A DNA stretch of 64,000 nucleotides, from assembly GCA_907163375.1 (NCBI GenBank), contig CAJQUW010001430.1, positions 62,001 through 126,000 of the forward strand, read 5' to 3'. Of the stretch, positions 22,880 through 32,565 are shown one piece after another. Both the position numbers and the translations under genes were made by a program. Every line of letters starts with the position of its first letter. The first letter of the stretch is position 1. Under the pieces are notes generated by a model. The model worked only from the letters and a program-made list of their open reading frames with translations, did not search any database and was not told the DNA's origin. This DNA comes from Prostheceraeus crozeri (Eukaryota; Platyhelminthes; Polycladida; Euryleptidae).

Positions 22880-23906
22880 TTTATATACGAGACCCGATGC
22901 AAATTCATCCTCATTCCCATGCCTCTGGTATGTAGAGATTCAAGTCACATAGAAAAACAATATATACTACATGCTACTGTCAAATAACTGTTATCAGCAA
23001 TACCAGTCGTGAATATTTCTTTTTAATGGAGTGGCATTTATCTAGATTAGAATTATTATGAATTTTGTGAGTTTTAGCAACAGTTCACGGTTTGACATCA
23101 GGCCCGTGAAATAAAAAAATAAAAATTGCTCACTATAAAAATAAGCAATTTCTTAAATAAACAACTTAAATTCAACTTGGTTTTGGCTATTTTCATGGTC
23201 AGATAATGAAGCAGCCACAGCGAACATTTATTTAATTACCTCGCGTAAAATACATCTTGAATACCTTTTAATTATTGATTGCTCATTGTGCAAACATCGC
23301 TCATCTGGCTAGGCAATTCTTTGAATTTGTTCAAACAAAAGAACTGATACACTCGTATATAGGCCTACTGCATTGCAATTAAGTTTCTATTGGTATAATT
23401 AGCATTGATTTGTAATAGCCCTAAATTTCAATGGATAAGATCGATGAGCTCTAGCACGTATAAGGCCTATTGCTATAGTCAAACTCTGCCTATCCCTTAC
23501 CTATTCAAAGTCATTAAATTGTAGACAGAGGATTGCATAAGCTTAAAGTCAATACCTACGGTTCCGGATATGCATTAGGCCAAATTTTAGACTCCTTATT
23601 CATCTGCATCTTCAAGTAAGCTTAGGCCTAGGCTGTAATTTACAGGCCTAGCACGATATAAGTAGCCTAATATCATACCGGCTTGTACATGGCCTTGGTC
23701 CCTATATTAAATTTCTAATTGGGCCTAAGCCTACATGTATAATTATAGGCCTATGAATGTGATAAAGCTATACTGCGCGTGATAAGCTTTTAGAAATTAG
23801 CTTTTTCCTTAGAACGATTTAGAAATCATGATGTAGACTATTACCGTATAACATCTTTTAGTTTTGCATTTGGTATCCATGCAATGCCTTGGCAAGCATT
23901 TAGCTT
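22880..23906. other. Host spacer between E0 and E1
   Basis: About 1 kb of AT-rich sequence with AGGCCTAGG-like words and no gene. Its last ~100 bp (from about 23800) is similar in inverted orientation to 49280-49400 beyond the other end of E1. TAGCTT at 23901-23906 is the left target duplication of E1. Confidence 0.65.
23901..23906. other. Left target-site duplication of E1 (TAGCTT)
   Basis: It abuts the AGTAGT terminus. The right partner is TAGTTT with one mismatch. Confidence 0.6.
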
Positions 23907-24480
23907 AGTAGTAGTAGTAAGTAAACCTCCACAATAAATACAGCGCCCCCCCTCGGGAGAGACTGTCTTGGCCGACCGTCCAGGTTGACTTGGGCGGCCG
24001 ACCAGGTTGTCGTGTTAGAGATTCAGATTTTGGAAATGGGTGAAAACCGGCGAAGTTAGAATTTGTAAAAATCGCGTGCGACCGAAGGTTCGGATGTGAA
24101 AACGGAGGTCAGATTCGGATTCAGCGTCAAATTCTGCATCGGTATGGTGAATTTGAAAGCCATCGGAAAGAAAAAATTTTGAGGACGTCCCCCCCTCGGC
24201 AGCGTTCCTTCCAACCCTGGTTCTAGAGATCGTAGAAAGTCGTGCAATAGCTCGTTTGAAAGCTAAGAGTGAGACAAATTCAGTGGAAGAAACGGCTTGT
24301 CCATATCTGCCTTCGTTTAGATGTGAGACGCCATTTAAGATTTGGGAAATATTAGAAATTGGCGAAAAAACGACAGAGTTAGCGGCGAATTTGGGATGTT
24401 TTGGGCTCTAGCGGCTAAACGACAGCTCCAATGGCAGATCTGAGACCAGATTTGGAATCAGCGTCAAATTCTGCATCGGC
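23907..24480. repeat. Left terminal inverted repeat of E1
   Basis: It matches the complement of 45001-45305 plus 48777-49219: CAGCGCC, the GTCGGCC direct-repeat words, GAAGGTTCGG, and the G-run marked by GACGTCCCCCCCTCGG. Further degenerate subterminal units run on to about 24780. Confidence 0.85.
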
Positions 24481-24787
24481 ATGGTGAATTTGAAAGCCAT
24501 CGGAGAGAAAAAATTTTGAGGGCACCCCCCTCTGGACTAGATTTCGATCTTGGCTTGTAGGAATGGTAGAGAGTCGTGAAATAGCTCGTTTGGAAGCTAA
24601 GAGTGAGACAAATTCAGTGGAAGAAACGGCTTGTTCATATTTGCTTTTGTTTAGATGTGAGACGCCATTGAAAATTTTGGAAATTGGTGAAAAACGACAG
24701 AGTTAGAATTTTCCAAAAACAGCTCTAGCGGGCGAACGAAGGCTCGGATGGGTAAACGGAGAACAGATTTGGAATCAGCTTGATGTT

Positions 24788-24840
24788 ATTGTCCAATGAG
24801 GATCATCATTCAATGAGAATCATGCATTTCTCTATAAATA
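24788..24840 (+). promoter_or_regulatory. Left-end promoter of E1
   Basis: CCAATGAG near 24792 and TATAAATA at 24833-24840, homologous to 4812-4863 and 50545-50578. Confidence 0.7.
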
Positions 24841-24933
24841 ATGAGACTTGAGAGTGACAATCATTCTATCTTTGAATCATATAAGTGACGGACGCACGTT
24901 CTCTCAGCTCATCTATCCTGCTTTTCAACTAGA

Positions 24934-25666
24934 ATGGTAAGTCGGAAAACTTCCCTCCACCTTTCTTGAGTGTTTACCTAATCGCATCTTTCCGCTTTGA
25001 GGCTTATACATCACTTACCAGACTAGATGCTGATGTCCAGACGGTGCAAGGTTCGCTACAATCAAACCATCTACTGTTGAGACCGGTGGAGGAGACAAAT
25101 TTAGACAAGGCATACACTATTACGATCATGCTATAGCACCGGAAACGGGAATGATCCCTTCCACAGACGTGAGTGTGAAGAGGAATCAGTATGGAGACTA
25201 CGTCATCATTCCTGTAGCTCCATACATACGTCGCCAGCTTGACATTATTGAAGAATTTGTGACACTAAATATGGATAGCCCGACTGCCCTTGACGAAGTG
25301 TGGAGAGCGAGAGATGACAAGGATACACCATATAAAAAGATATGGGAAGGTGAACGACTTTCTCTACCACTATCGCATTGGTGCTCTTACTATCGAAAGG
25401 ATGGAGAACAAATAACACCCATCAGGTGTGAAGAGCTCGCAGAAGGCACTTGGAATATTCGTTTCACAATAACCGGAATATGTTATGGCTATCATAAAGA
25501 TAATAAATTGGCCTCTATAGCGATGCATACTCAATCCATCCTACATATACCAAAGCAGCCAGATGTTAATAACATTATTGATCAAATCCTCAACGAGAAC
25601 GGTGGGAAGCACAAGTCAGAGAACAATGTTACCGGAAAACGCAAATCAAAGACGGAGAATCGCTAA
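24934..25666 (+). pseudogene. Left-end intron gene, unknown function (E1 copy)
   Basis: ATG exon at 24934-24936, donor GTAAGT at 24937, and a decayed acceptor (TTTGAG before GCTTAT, exon 2 from 25002). A deletion inside the N-terminal region breaks the frame before 25151. From there 171 residues are open and keep the Trp that is a stop in E0 (LPLSHWCSYY), plus the Lys-rich end. The core region PYIRRQLDIIEEFVTLNMD is nearly unchanged, so it was under constraint. I do not recognise the family. Confidence 0.6.
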
Positions 25667-25700
25667 TCCTTCCCTATCTCTACCTTATGACAATTCGCTT

Positions 25701-25838
25701 ATGTGCTTTGAGTGTCGTAGACGTGGTCTTATCAGATACATTTTACTTCTTCGCTGTCATCATGTTATTTGTGTATTTTGTCGTGACAGCATCGTTGCAC
25801 TTCTTCATATTGTAATATGTTATAGAACGTTTCCTTAG
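25701..25838 (+). CDS. Short RING-like Cys/His protein (E1 copy)
   Basis: 45 residues with MCFECRRRGLIRY and CHHVICVFCRD, the same partial RING pattern as 5786-5911. It lies between the intron gene and the exonuclease in both elements. It could be a zinc-binding regulator, but its size argues against a complete RING. Confidence 0.45.
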   Translation: MCFECRRRGLIRYILLLRCHHVICVFCRDSIVALLHIVICYRTFP

Positions 25839-25877
25839 ATGTGTAAATTTCCGTTTTAGTCATCCACCATCATTTCT

Positions 25878-26408
25878 ATGGATTGTGAGGGTGAACCTGT
25901 ACAGGAGCTCAGTTCTATTGCCATGGACAATTGCTCATATCAGATTGTTAGTGTCTATCATCATCATGCCAAGTGTGATCCCAAAGCTGATGGATGGGCG
26001 AGAAAACATATTCATGGACTTAATCAACAATATTTACAAGACTTTGGTCTTCCTAGTGAAAGTGCTCTTCTTATTGACTTTAAAAGATGGCTAGCAGCCT
26101 TCAATGTTATACGTATCTTTTGTAATGATTCCTCCAAGGAGAGAAAGCTTTTTCCTAATCTAGTCATTAATGATATTCTACTTCCACTTTGGGATAGTAG
26201 AGTTAATCAACACTATCATGAAGTTACGAAACGTTTCAAGGAACTGAGTGTTCCCATTTCAAATGTTCGTTGTAGTAGTTACATTCATAATCAATGTTCT
26301 TTTCCTCCTTACCTCAACACTGCCAAAGTAGGGTTTGGTTTTCATTGCTCTCCGTATGATGGTTACCAACTGTATCTATTTTATTTGTTTCAAACCCAAA
26401 ATTTGTAA
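25878..26408 (+). CDS. DEDDh-type 3'-5' exonuclease-like protein (E1 copy)
   Basis: 176 residues, open throughout. Motif I is D2-x-E4 (MDCEGEPVQEL). HIHGLN sits at 44-49, D67 or D84 could serve motif II, and H156-x4-D161 (FHCSPYDGYQLYLFY) gives motif III. Length and layout fit a minimal DnaQ-fold enzyme. It lies upstream of the PolB-N-terminal-like gene, supporting a link to DNA replication or repair. The weak point is the undefined motif II residue. Confidence 0.65.
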   Translation: MDCEGEPVQELSSIAMDNCSYQIVSVYHHHAKCDPKADGWARKHIHGLNQQYLQDFGLPSESALLIDFKRWLAAFNVIRIFCNDSSKERKLFPNLVINDILLPLWDSRVNQHYHEVTKRFKELSVPISNVRCSSYIHNQCSFPPYLNTAKVGFGFHCSPYDGYQLYLFYLFQTQNL

Positions 26409-26522
26409 TGCATGCTTGAAGAAGTCATTCAATTAAAGCTTTATGTAAAGACTTGCTGTTTTGCATGCAATTGGAGGAAGAGATGCATGATGACAATGTC
26501 TTTCTGAAATGATTGTGGAGCA

Positions 26523-26907
26523 TTGCATTTTCATAGGCAAAGTTTAAAAGTGACTATTCAAGATTATGTGATAACATTTCATAAAGATGAGATTAACATC
26601 AAATCAGCTATTGGTGATGCTAGCACACTGTTTTTGAAGTTAATGGATACGTTTTCTGATAAAATTGTAATGGCGCGATTAGTTGCGAAAATTCATTTCG
26701 GTCATTTTGGGAAAGAAGAGGTAGAAGATCGGTTCTTCCACTTTGCTTCCTATTCAATGGAAGTTGTAGATAATCTTGAAGAATTTTTTGAAAGACATAT
26801 GGGAAAAATTGCTCAACGTCTTGATGCATTTAACTATCATGGGTAGCAGTCTAGTGATTGAAGTAATTTCACATATTCACATTCAACTTTCTATAAAAGA
26901 AACTTAA
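26523..26907 (+). pseudogene. Protein resembling the N-terminal module of the element's PolB (E1 copy)
   Basis: About 125 residues. The segment EVVDNLEEFFERHMGKIAQR followed by LDAFNYHG and, after a frameshift, VIE..I..IHIQL parallels the polymerase segment near 40100-40250 (EVVD, then I.KFNERDGGLIFDGVESA). This suggests a stand-alone paralogue of a PolB N-terminal region, perhaps a dimerisation or protein-contact module. One extra base near 26848 breaks this copy, which would otherwise end at 26907. The E2 copy (51031-51391) is open. The true start is not clear in either. Confidence 0.5.
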
Positions 26908-26909
26908 AA

Positions 26910-27233
26910 ATGCAACGGTACTTGATCGTAGCACAATTGGTTTTCGAGTTATGTTTACTTACTCTCGAAGTATATTCCTTCTGCACATGCGTCTATTATT
27001 TAGAAAAGGCTAGCAAGTTCATGTCGTCAAAGAGACTTGCTTTAGAAGTTGTTAGTAAGAGTGAAAATATGTGTGATGTATGTAAGCGAAAGGATGGAAG
27101 TGAAAAACGCATCTTTAAGAGATGTAAGCATACTTTCTGCCAGCGCTGTTTCATACGCTGCTGTATTCAACTTTGTCAATGTAGCCACTGTGATATAGCT
27201 CATTTTGAGTGTCAGTTCTGCCATAAAAGTTAG
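26910..27233 (+). CDS. Membrane-anchored RING-like protein (E1 copy)
   Basis: 107 residues, open. A hydrophobic stretch at residues 4-30 (LIVAQLVFELCLLTLEVYS) looks like a signal-anchor. The C-terminal half has C-x2-C, C-x-H, C-x2-C, C-x2-C spacing (CDVCKRKDG, CKHTFCQRC, CSHC, CQFC), a compact RING or related zinc fold. RING proteins are commonly E3 ubiquitin ligases; here that is inference. It starts 2 nt after the end of the preceding gene, in the same transcription direction. Confidence 0.6.
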   Translation: MQRYLIVAQLVFELCLLTLEVYSFCTCVYYLEKASKFMSSKRLALEVVSKSENMCDVCKRKDGSEKRIFKRCKHTFCQRCFIRCCIQLCQCSHCDIAHFECQFCHKS

Positions 27234-27268
27234 TACCTATGCAAATATGGAAAGCTCAAGTTGTGACA

Positions 27269-27634
27269 ATGGTAAAGAGAAAAATGGCGAGACGTAAAAT
27301 TCGAAAGTCTTCAAAGTTTTCTGGAGCCATTCGAGCTCTTCAACGAATGAAAGGAAATCATCGATATAATGCTATACGACATGCTAATGATAAATTTTTT
27401 CGAGAAATTGTTTCTCATGTGAGAAGTTTGAGGACAAAGAAATTATCACCACAACAACGAAAGTTACTTAAGCGATATACTACAAAATTACGATTAATCT
27501 CCAATCCTAAAATCATTCTTCAAAGAAAGCGGAAAACTCTGTCACAAAAGGGTGGCTTCCTTTCAGCAATACTTCCGATGTTAGCTCCTGTAGTGGGCAA
27601 CGTATTGGGTAATATCTTTGGCTTTAAGCGTTGA
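27269..27634 (+). CDS. Basic protein with C-terminal amphipathic segment (E1 copy)
   Basis: 121 residues, open. A strongly basic N-terminal two-thirds (VKRKMARRKIRKSSKF) is followed by LSQKGGF and a hydrophobic tail (LSAILPMLAPVVGNVLGNIF). Small basic proteins with a QKGG/QRGG junction and a hydrophobic end recur in Polintons. They have been compared with adenovirus capsid-interior proteins that bind DNA or disturb membranes. The GG site could be cut by the element protease. An in-frame ATG at 27284 matches the E2 start at 51770 and may be the true start. Confidence 0.6.
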   Translation: MVKRKMARRKIRKSSKFSGAIRALQRMKGNHRYNAIRHANDKFFREIVSHVRSLRTKKLSPQQRKLLKRYTTKLRLISNPKIILQRKRKTLSQKGGFLSAILPMLAPVVGNVLGNIFGFKR

Positions 27635-27665
27635 TTATGCAAATGTTTAGTCTCAAAGTATTAGT

Positions 27666-28282
27666 TTGGATTTCAGACTTCAATGTGATAAAGTTCTGAC
27701 TGTATGAGGTTCATCCCATGCAGGTAAAACTGTTTTCACTCTGAATTTGCTAGACAGAAGAAACGAATTGTTTAGGGAACCTATCAACCGAGTGATTTGG
27801 TGTTATGGTATTTATCAGCCGTCGATCTTTCAGGAATTGCAACGTCGTAACTTATTCGAAATGAAGGAATTATTCGAGCTGATAAGATAGAGTCCAACGA
27901 TGTCGTTGTATTGGATGATCTATTGAAGGAAGGCAAGAATTCTAAAGACGTTACAGATATTTTCACTCGCGTAGCACATCACGAAAGGTGCTTTATAATC
28001 TATATCACGCAAAATTTGTTTCCTGATGGGAAAGAAGCCCGCACACGAAACCTGAATACGCACTATTACGCTATCTTTAAGAATCCACGAGATAGAAGTC
28101 AATTTGAAATTTTAGCGCGACAAGTTGCACCCAGAGGATCAAAAGCCTTAATTGAAATTTTTCAAGCAGCACCTGAAAAACAACACGGTTACTTATTCAT
28201 TGACTTTACACAAGAGTGTCCTGAAGAATTTAGATTTCGAAGTGATATCTTGAAAAGGCCTATGATTATCTACAAACTATGA
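27666..28282 (+). pseudogene. FtsK/HerA-type genome-packaging ATPase (E1 copy)
   Basis: Homologue of the E2 gene at 52167-52784. The Walker A region SSHAGKT and the Walker B region (DVVVLDDLL) are visible, but the start codon is changed to TTG (27666), a TGA precedes the P-loop, and a frameshift sits near 27855. The 3' part (27911-28282) is open and ends FRSDILKRPMIIYKL. This family pumps the genome into preformed capsids in Polintons and related large DNA viruses. The stop codon overlaps the next gene's ATG (ATGA). Confidence 0.85.
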
Positions 28283-28997
28283 GCTCCTATTCTCGCATGA
28301 TTGTTATTCCTCAGGATGAATATGTGCAATTGACTGCTTTACAGCAAGTAAAGCAACCTCTAGCAAATGAAATTTATAAGAAAGAACTGGATTATCAGGA
28401 AAATGCACATATTAAAGATCATATCGCGCAGTTTTTTTACAATCAGAAACTGTTGAAGAATTGAAAAGTTTGAAGAATAAGATGCGTGACTCTGTTTCGA
28501 CTGCTACACCTTAAGCATCTCGTGCACATGCAATAGCTCTTTTCAACAGCATTGAACCATATCTCAATGTGAATGATGGAGGTGAAATCATTACAGATGA
28601 TGATAAAATTGTTAGCGCTTCGCGTTATGAAGACTTGGTTCAGTATGCAACGCGTAGAAAACGTCGAGAAGGTTATGTCCCACATGGTTGTCCATATTTT
28701 CTTCAACTATTGAAAAAGCATAATGTTCCGAAATTTGCATTGAAAAATGAAACATTGAAAGAACTTGATTCTACTTCATAAGTTGGTACTACTTCAAAAG
28801 TTAATTCTGTTCCTAAAATTAGGAGTGTTACAATGCCAAGAAATTGGTTTAAGAGTTCACCTTCTGAATCTCCTTCCACACTTGCTAAGAAAAAAAGAGA
28901 AAGAGAACGACGTAGATCTACACCCTCTAAGCAAACAAGAGGAAGAGATAGACGTAGACGATCTGCACCAAAGAAATATATGTTTTCAGACTATTAA
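28279..28997 (+). pseudogene. Polinton conserved protein with basic SR-like tail (E1 copy)
   Basis: About 238 residues reconstructed over one frameshift near 28438 and two in-frame stops (near 28513 and 28779). The start MSSYSRMIVIPQDEYVQL overlaps the ATPase stop by 4 nt. The middle (GGEIITDDDKIVSASRYEDL and GYVPHGCPYFLQLLKK) and the Arg/Ser-rich end (RERERRRSTPSKQTR, ending KKYMFSDY) resemble a conserved Polinton protein of unknown role in this gene position. It is truncated in E2 by a deletion after about 37 codons. Confidence 0.55.
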
Positions 28998-28998
28998 T

Positions 28999-29163
28999 AT
29001 GAAGCAGATGTGTTGCATGCCATGTAATGAACCGCCGGAATTGCATGTTGATGTAACATGTACTTGCTGTGCCAGCTCTTACAGTGAGACTCCTAAGCAA
29101 TGTGAACATAAACGTAAATCTGCTAAATCTTATGGCTGTTGTGGCAAGAAAGCAAAAACATGA
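28999..29163 (+). CDS. Small Cys-rich protein
   Basis: 54 residues with paired cysteines (MCCMPC, CTCC, CEHKRK, GCCGKK) and a basic end, and no signal peptide. It starts one base after the preceding stop, and its own stop overlaps the integrase ATG (ATGA at 29160-29163). It is absent from E2 through a deletion. Zinc binding is likely; function is unknown. Confidence 0.45.
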   Translation: MKQMCCMPCNEPPELHVDVTCTCCASSYSETPKQCEHKRKSAKSYGCCGKKAKT

Positions 29164-30246
29164 GAAGAAAGAGAATGAGTCAGTCGTCATCACATGAACT
29201 TTTAAAGTCAATCTATTATGATGTAAAACATCCGGCAGGATTTGCATCTATAAAAAAATGTCAAAAGCGAGTGGTCTTCCGCAATCACAAGTTAAACAAT
29301 GTTAAAGGGTCAGGATACCTATACACTCCACAAACAAGTGAAAAAGAAGTACCGTACCCGTCATTATATTACTCATGACATTGATGAACAGTGGCAGGCA
29401 GATTTGTGTGACGTTGCCTCCATTTCAAAACATAACTCGGGAAATAATTTTATTTTGACAGTAATTGATATTTTCTCGCGATATGCGTGGGCTCAACCTT
29501 TAAAAACTAAAGAAGGTAAACGAGTAGCAAAGGCATTCCAGTCAATTTTCCAAGAGGGTCGCATTCCAAAGAGAATTCAGAGTGATCAAGGAAAAGAGTT
29601 CGAAAATCAGCATGTGGGAAGATTGTTTGAGAGATATGACATTGAGTTGTTTAGTGTAAAGAGTGCCTATAAGGCTGCATTAGTTGAACGTTTTAACCGC
29701 ACATTGAATAATCGCTTGTGGCGACATTTTACTGCCAACTTAACACAAAATTGGACAAAGATTCTACAAGATACGGTACATGCCTACAATCACTCTGTGC
29801 ATAGCTCTATTGGTCTCAGACCAGCAGATGTGAATGCTGACAATGTAGATGAAGTGCGTAAAACATTCCAACGTAAGCGTAATAATGCAAAAAGTGATGT
29901 AAAAATAGGCGATAAATATCGCATATCAAAAGTGAAGAGTGCTTTTGCCAAAGGTTATCTCCCGAATTGGACAGAAGAAATTTTTACAGTTTCAAACATC
30001 AATAAAAAAGACTCTCCCACAACGTACAAGTTAAAAGATTACGATAATGAAGAAATGGATGGCAGCTTTTACCGTGATGAGATTGAGGCAGTCACTGAAA
30101 GTGAAACATATTTAGTAGAGAAAATCATCCATTGCAAAAACGTCAAGGCGAGGAATAGTGTCTTGTTAAATTGTCTCGGTTATCCTTCAAGTATGAACTC
30201 TTGGATGCGTCGAGCAGACGTTTTTCATCAAAGTGATCGCAAGTGA
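29160..30246 (+). pseudogene. Retroviral-type integrase with chromodomain (E1 copy)
   Basis: The N-terminal region (IYYDVKHPAGFASIKK) is typical of Polinton integrases. A frameshift at an A-run near 29256 separates it from the catalytic core. The core has D in DEQWQADLCD, D in IQSDQGKEFEN and E in AALVERFNR, with 33 residues between the last two, slightly short of D35E. The C-terminal chromodomain starts YLVEKIIH and ends GYPSSMNSWMRRAD. The enzyme would insert the element with 6-bp duplications. The chromodomain (likely histone targeting) is degenerate here but well kept in E2. Confidence 0.9.
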
Positions 30247-30286
30247 TTTATGCAAAACTATAACTTGAGAGTTCAAGATTTAAGTA

Positions 30287-30767
30287 ATGAATCCGACTGT
30301 ATCGTTTTATTCACGTCCCTCTTATGTAAGTGGCGCGGGTACAATTTACTGTGGTGCTCGCCGTCAACGTGGAGGTAGTATATTTGGCGCGCTGAAATCT
30401 GTTGTAACTCCTCTCTTATCTACTGTCGGAAAAACTTTAAAACGATCTGTTTTAAGTAATGCTGTTGGCTTTGCTGGCGATGTTTTCAATGATATTGCCA
30501 GTGGAAAAAATATAAAGAGTTATATCCTTATGAAGGACTGTACTAAATTGTGGGAAGGAATTCGGTTTAAGAACATTACAGGAATCCTTAACTCGTAATC
30601 AACAAAAGAAAGCACCTAGACGAATGAATGCTAGAAGAAAAAGAAAACAGCGTGGAACTGGTAAGAGGCGAACTTCACGCAAATCTAAGAAAAGGTATTC
30701 ACGCAAACGCCGCCCGCGCTCTAATCCTTCATCGCGTGCTAAACGACGACGCTGTCATAACTTCTAA
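30287..30767 (+). pseudogene. Basic virion-core-like protein (E1 copy)
   Basis: The N-terminus MNPTVSFYSRPSYVSG leads to ARRQRGGSIFGALKSV, a QRGG junction common in Polinton core-type proteins, then an amphipathic region. A frameshift near 30540 precedes the very basic end (KRRPRSNPSSRAKRRRCHNF). The intact E2 copy has 151 residues. Condensation of the genome in the particle is the likely role, by analogy with adenovirus core proteins. Confidence 0.65.
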
Positions 30768-30844
30768 TCATAGAGTGTAAAACTTCAAATTTTGTTTGCT
30801 TGATCAACAAGCGATACAGACAGATATTCTTAGTTCAACAAGCG

Positions 30845-32071
30845 ATGCAGACAGATATTCTTAGTTCAAGTATTGTAGATTATCATCCTCGAACTGCTGA
30901 GAACACTGGCCCAATTGAATTTGGCATTCCTGGCGATAGTGATGACTACATTGATTTAAGTTATGCGATGGTTGATGTGCGGTTCAGAATTCAGCAAGCA
31001 GATGGTACTAACATCGATGCTACACATAAAGTTGGTCTGAACAATTTACCGCTGGCAACACTATTTCGTGATGTTTCTCTAACTATTGGAGAGGAACAGG
31101 TAGAAGGTGGACAAAGCGATTATCCCTATAAAGCATATTTTAATGCCCTATCACAGTTTCATCCGTCAGCACAAAAGAGTCATATGGAAGCAATGGGATG
31201 GTATAGAGATCAAGCAACACAATTTGATAGTGAGACAAACGCTGGTTTTGTAAAGTGATCTGCTTTGATTAAAGATAGAAAGTATGTCAGCTATATGGTC
31301 CACTAATCTTGACTTCTTCAGACAGTCAAAGTTTTTACTCTGTAATACCAGCATACGAGTCAAACTTACATTGAACAAGTCTGAATTTTTGTTGAATGCA
31401 TATGCTAAAGTTGTCAATTTTAAAATCCGTGTGGAAGATCTTGCGCTATACATTCGTCGAGTGGTAGCTAATCCAAGTGTAATTAGAGGACATGCTGAGG
31501 GTCTTAACCGTAGCAATGCTATTTATCCCAATCAACATACAAAGCTTCTCACATTTACTATTCTTAAAGATCAAAAGAGTTTTATGAAAGATGGTTTATT
31601 TCCATCAGAAGCACCAAAACTCCTAATGGTAGCAATGGTTGAAAATGATGCATTCAATAGCAATGTCAGGAAGAATCCTTTCAACTTCAAACACAACAGT
31701 TTGAGCGAAATTGCTTTACGTGTAAATGGTGTCAGTCATCCTGGACCGCCCTATAGACCAAACTTCTCTTATCAATTTTTGCGCAGGCATGTTGACAATA
31801 TGAATGTCTTTGGCTTTTAAAACACAGACGACACCAACGGGCTTACAATGAAAGAGTTAAGAATGGCTATACTATTTATGCATTTGATTTGACTGCCGAC
31901 AGTGATATTAGTGCACTTTATCGTCTAGCTAACGTTCCTCATAATGTTCGCTTGGATCTGGAGTTTCAAACAACGCTAGCTGCGACGATCAATGTATTGA
32001 TTAATGCAGTTTTTGATTCAAATATTGAAATAACTAAGTATCGTGACGTGATTCTTCACTATAATCGTTAA
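30845..32071 (+). pseudogene. Major capsid protein, double jelly-roll type (E1 copy)
   Basis: About 410 residues over three breaks: CGA to TGA near 31256, a frameshift near 31285, TAC to TAA near 31818, and a frameshift near 31855. Landmarks are SSIVDYHPRTAENTG, GLNNLPLATLFRDVSLTIG, EGGQSDYPYKAYF and TKYRDVILHYNR. Proteins of this type are often labelled F54H12.2-like in animal genomes and were recognised as Polinton capsid proteins. The ATG used is 30845; a local duplication of about 50 bp just upstream repeats the start region. The TAA stop overlaps the protease ATG (TAATG). Confidence 0.75.
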
Positions 32072-32532
32072 TGAGTTGGTTAAACGCTGACGATATTAAA
32101 GCCAAAGTACAGCGTAATGTAGATGAAGCTACGTTGAAAGCTTCTGATAATGTCTATTCGCTAGATACCCTACCAACTGCAGTAAAACAGTATCCCATCT
32201 CTATTGTATTGAACACTCAGTCAAAGAATTTCGAAGGTGAACATTGGAAAGCTATCTTTATTGGAAAAGACAGACGCTGTGAACTATTTGACTCTCTTGC
32301 TCAACCTCCAAATATACCAACACAGCAGTGGCTGAGAAAACATACTCGTCAATATCAACGAAATGATCGCATACTACAACATCCACTTTCATCAACTTGT
32401 GGTGCTTTTGTATTGTACTTCATCTTAAAACGTTTGCATGCACGTCAATTTAAATCTGTTATTCAAAAGTTTTCATGTAACCCATCTTCTAATGAAAAGA
32501 TGATTTGTAAGTTCTATAATGATTTGAAATAA
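32071..32532 (+). CDS. PRO: Adenain-type cysteine protease (E1 copy)
   Basis: 153 residues, open. The catalytic set is visible in the order typical of the adenovirus/Ulp1-like fold: H58 in GEHWKAIFIG, D74 in ELFDSLAQPP, Q103 in ILQHPLS and C110 in STCGAFVLYF. It would mature capsid and core proteins, and QRGG/QKGG sites in the neighbouring basic proteins are candidate substrates. Its start overlaps the capsid-gene stop. The same length and residues in E2 show it was kept longer than most genes here. Confidence 0.9.
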   Translation: MSWLNADDIKAKVQRNVDEATLKASDNVYSLDTLPTAVKQYPISIVLNTQSKNFEGEHWKAIFIGKDRRCELFDSLAQPPNIPTQQWLRKHTRQYQRNDRILQHPLSSTCGAFVLYFILKRLHARQFKSVIQKFSCNPSSNEKMICKFYNDLK

Positions 32533-32543
32533 AACATCATATT

Positions 32544-32565
32544 GGAATAAAAATTGTTTTATTTC
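32544..32565. terminator. Convergent polyadenylation signals, protease / TBP-like gene
   Basis: AATAAA on the plus strand (32546-32551) and AATAAA on the minus strand (32563-32558) are interleaved; the minus signal overlaps the TBP-like stop codon. Confidence 0.6.

Noticed and set aside
22322..22987. Repetitive 221-codon frame at the E0 terminus
   Set aside because: Translation of the short GC-rich direct repeats; frames on both strands are open for the same reason.
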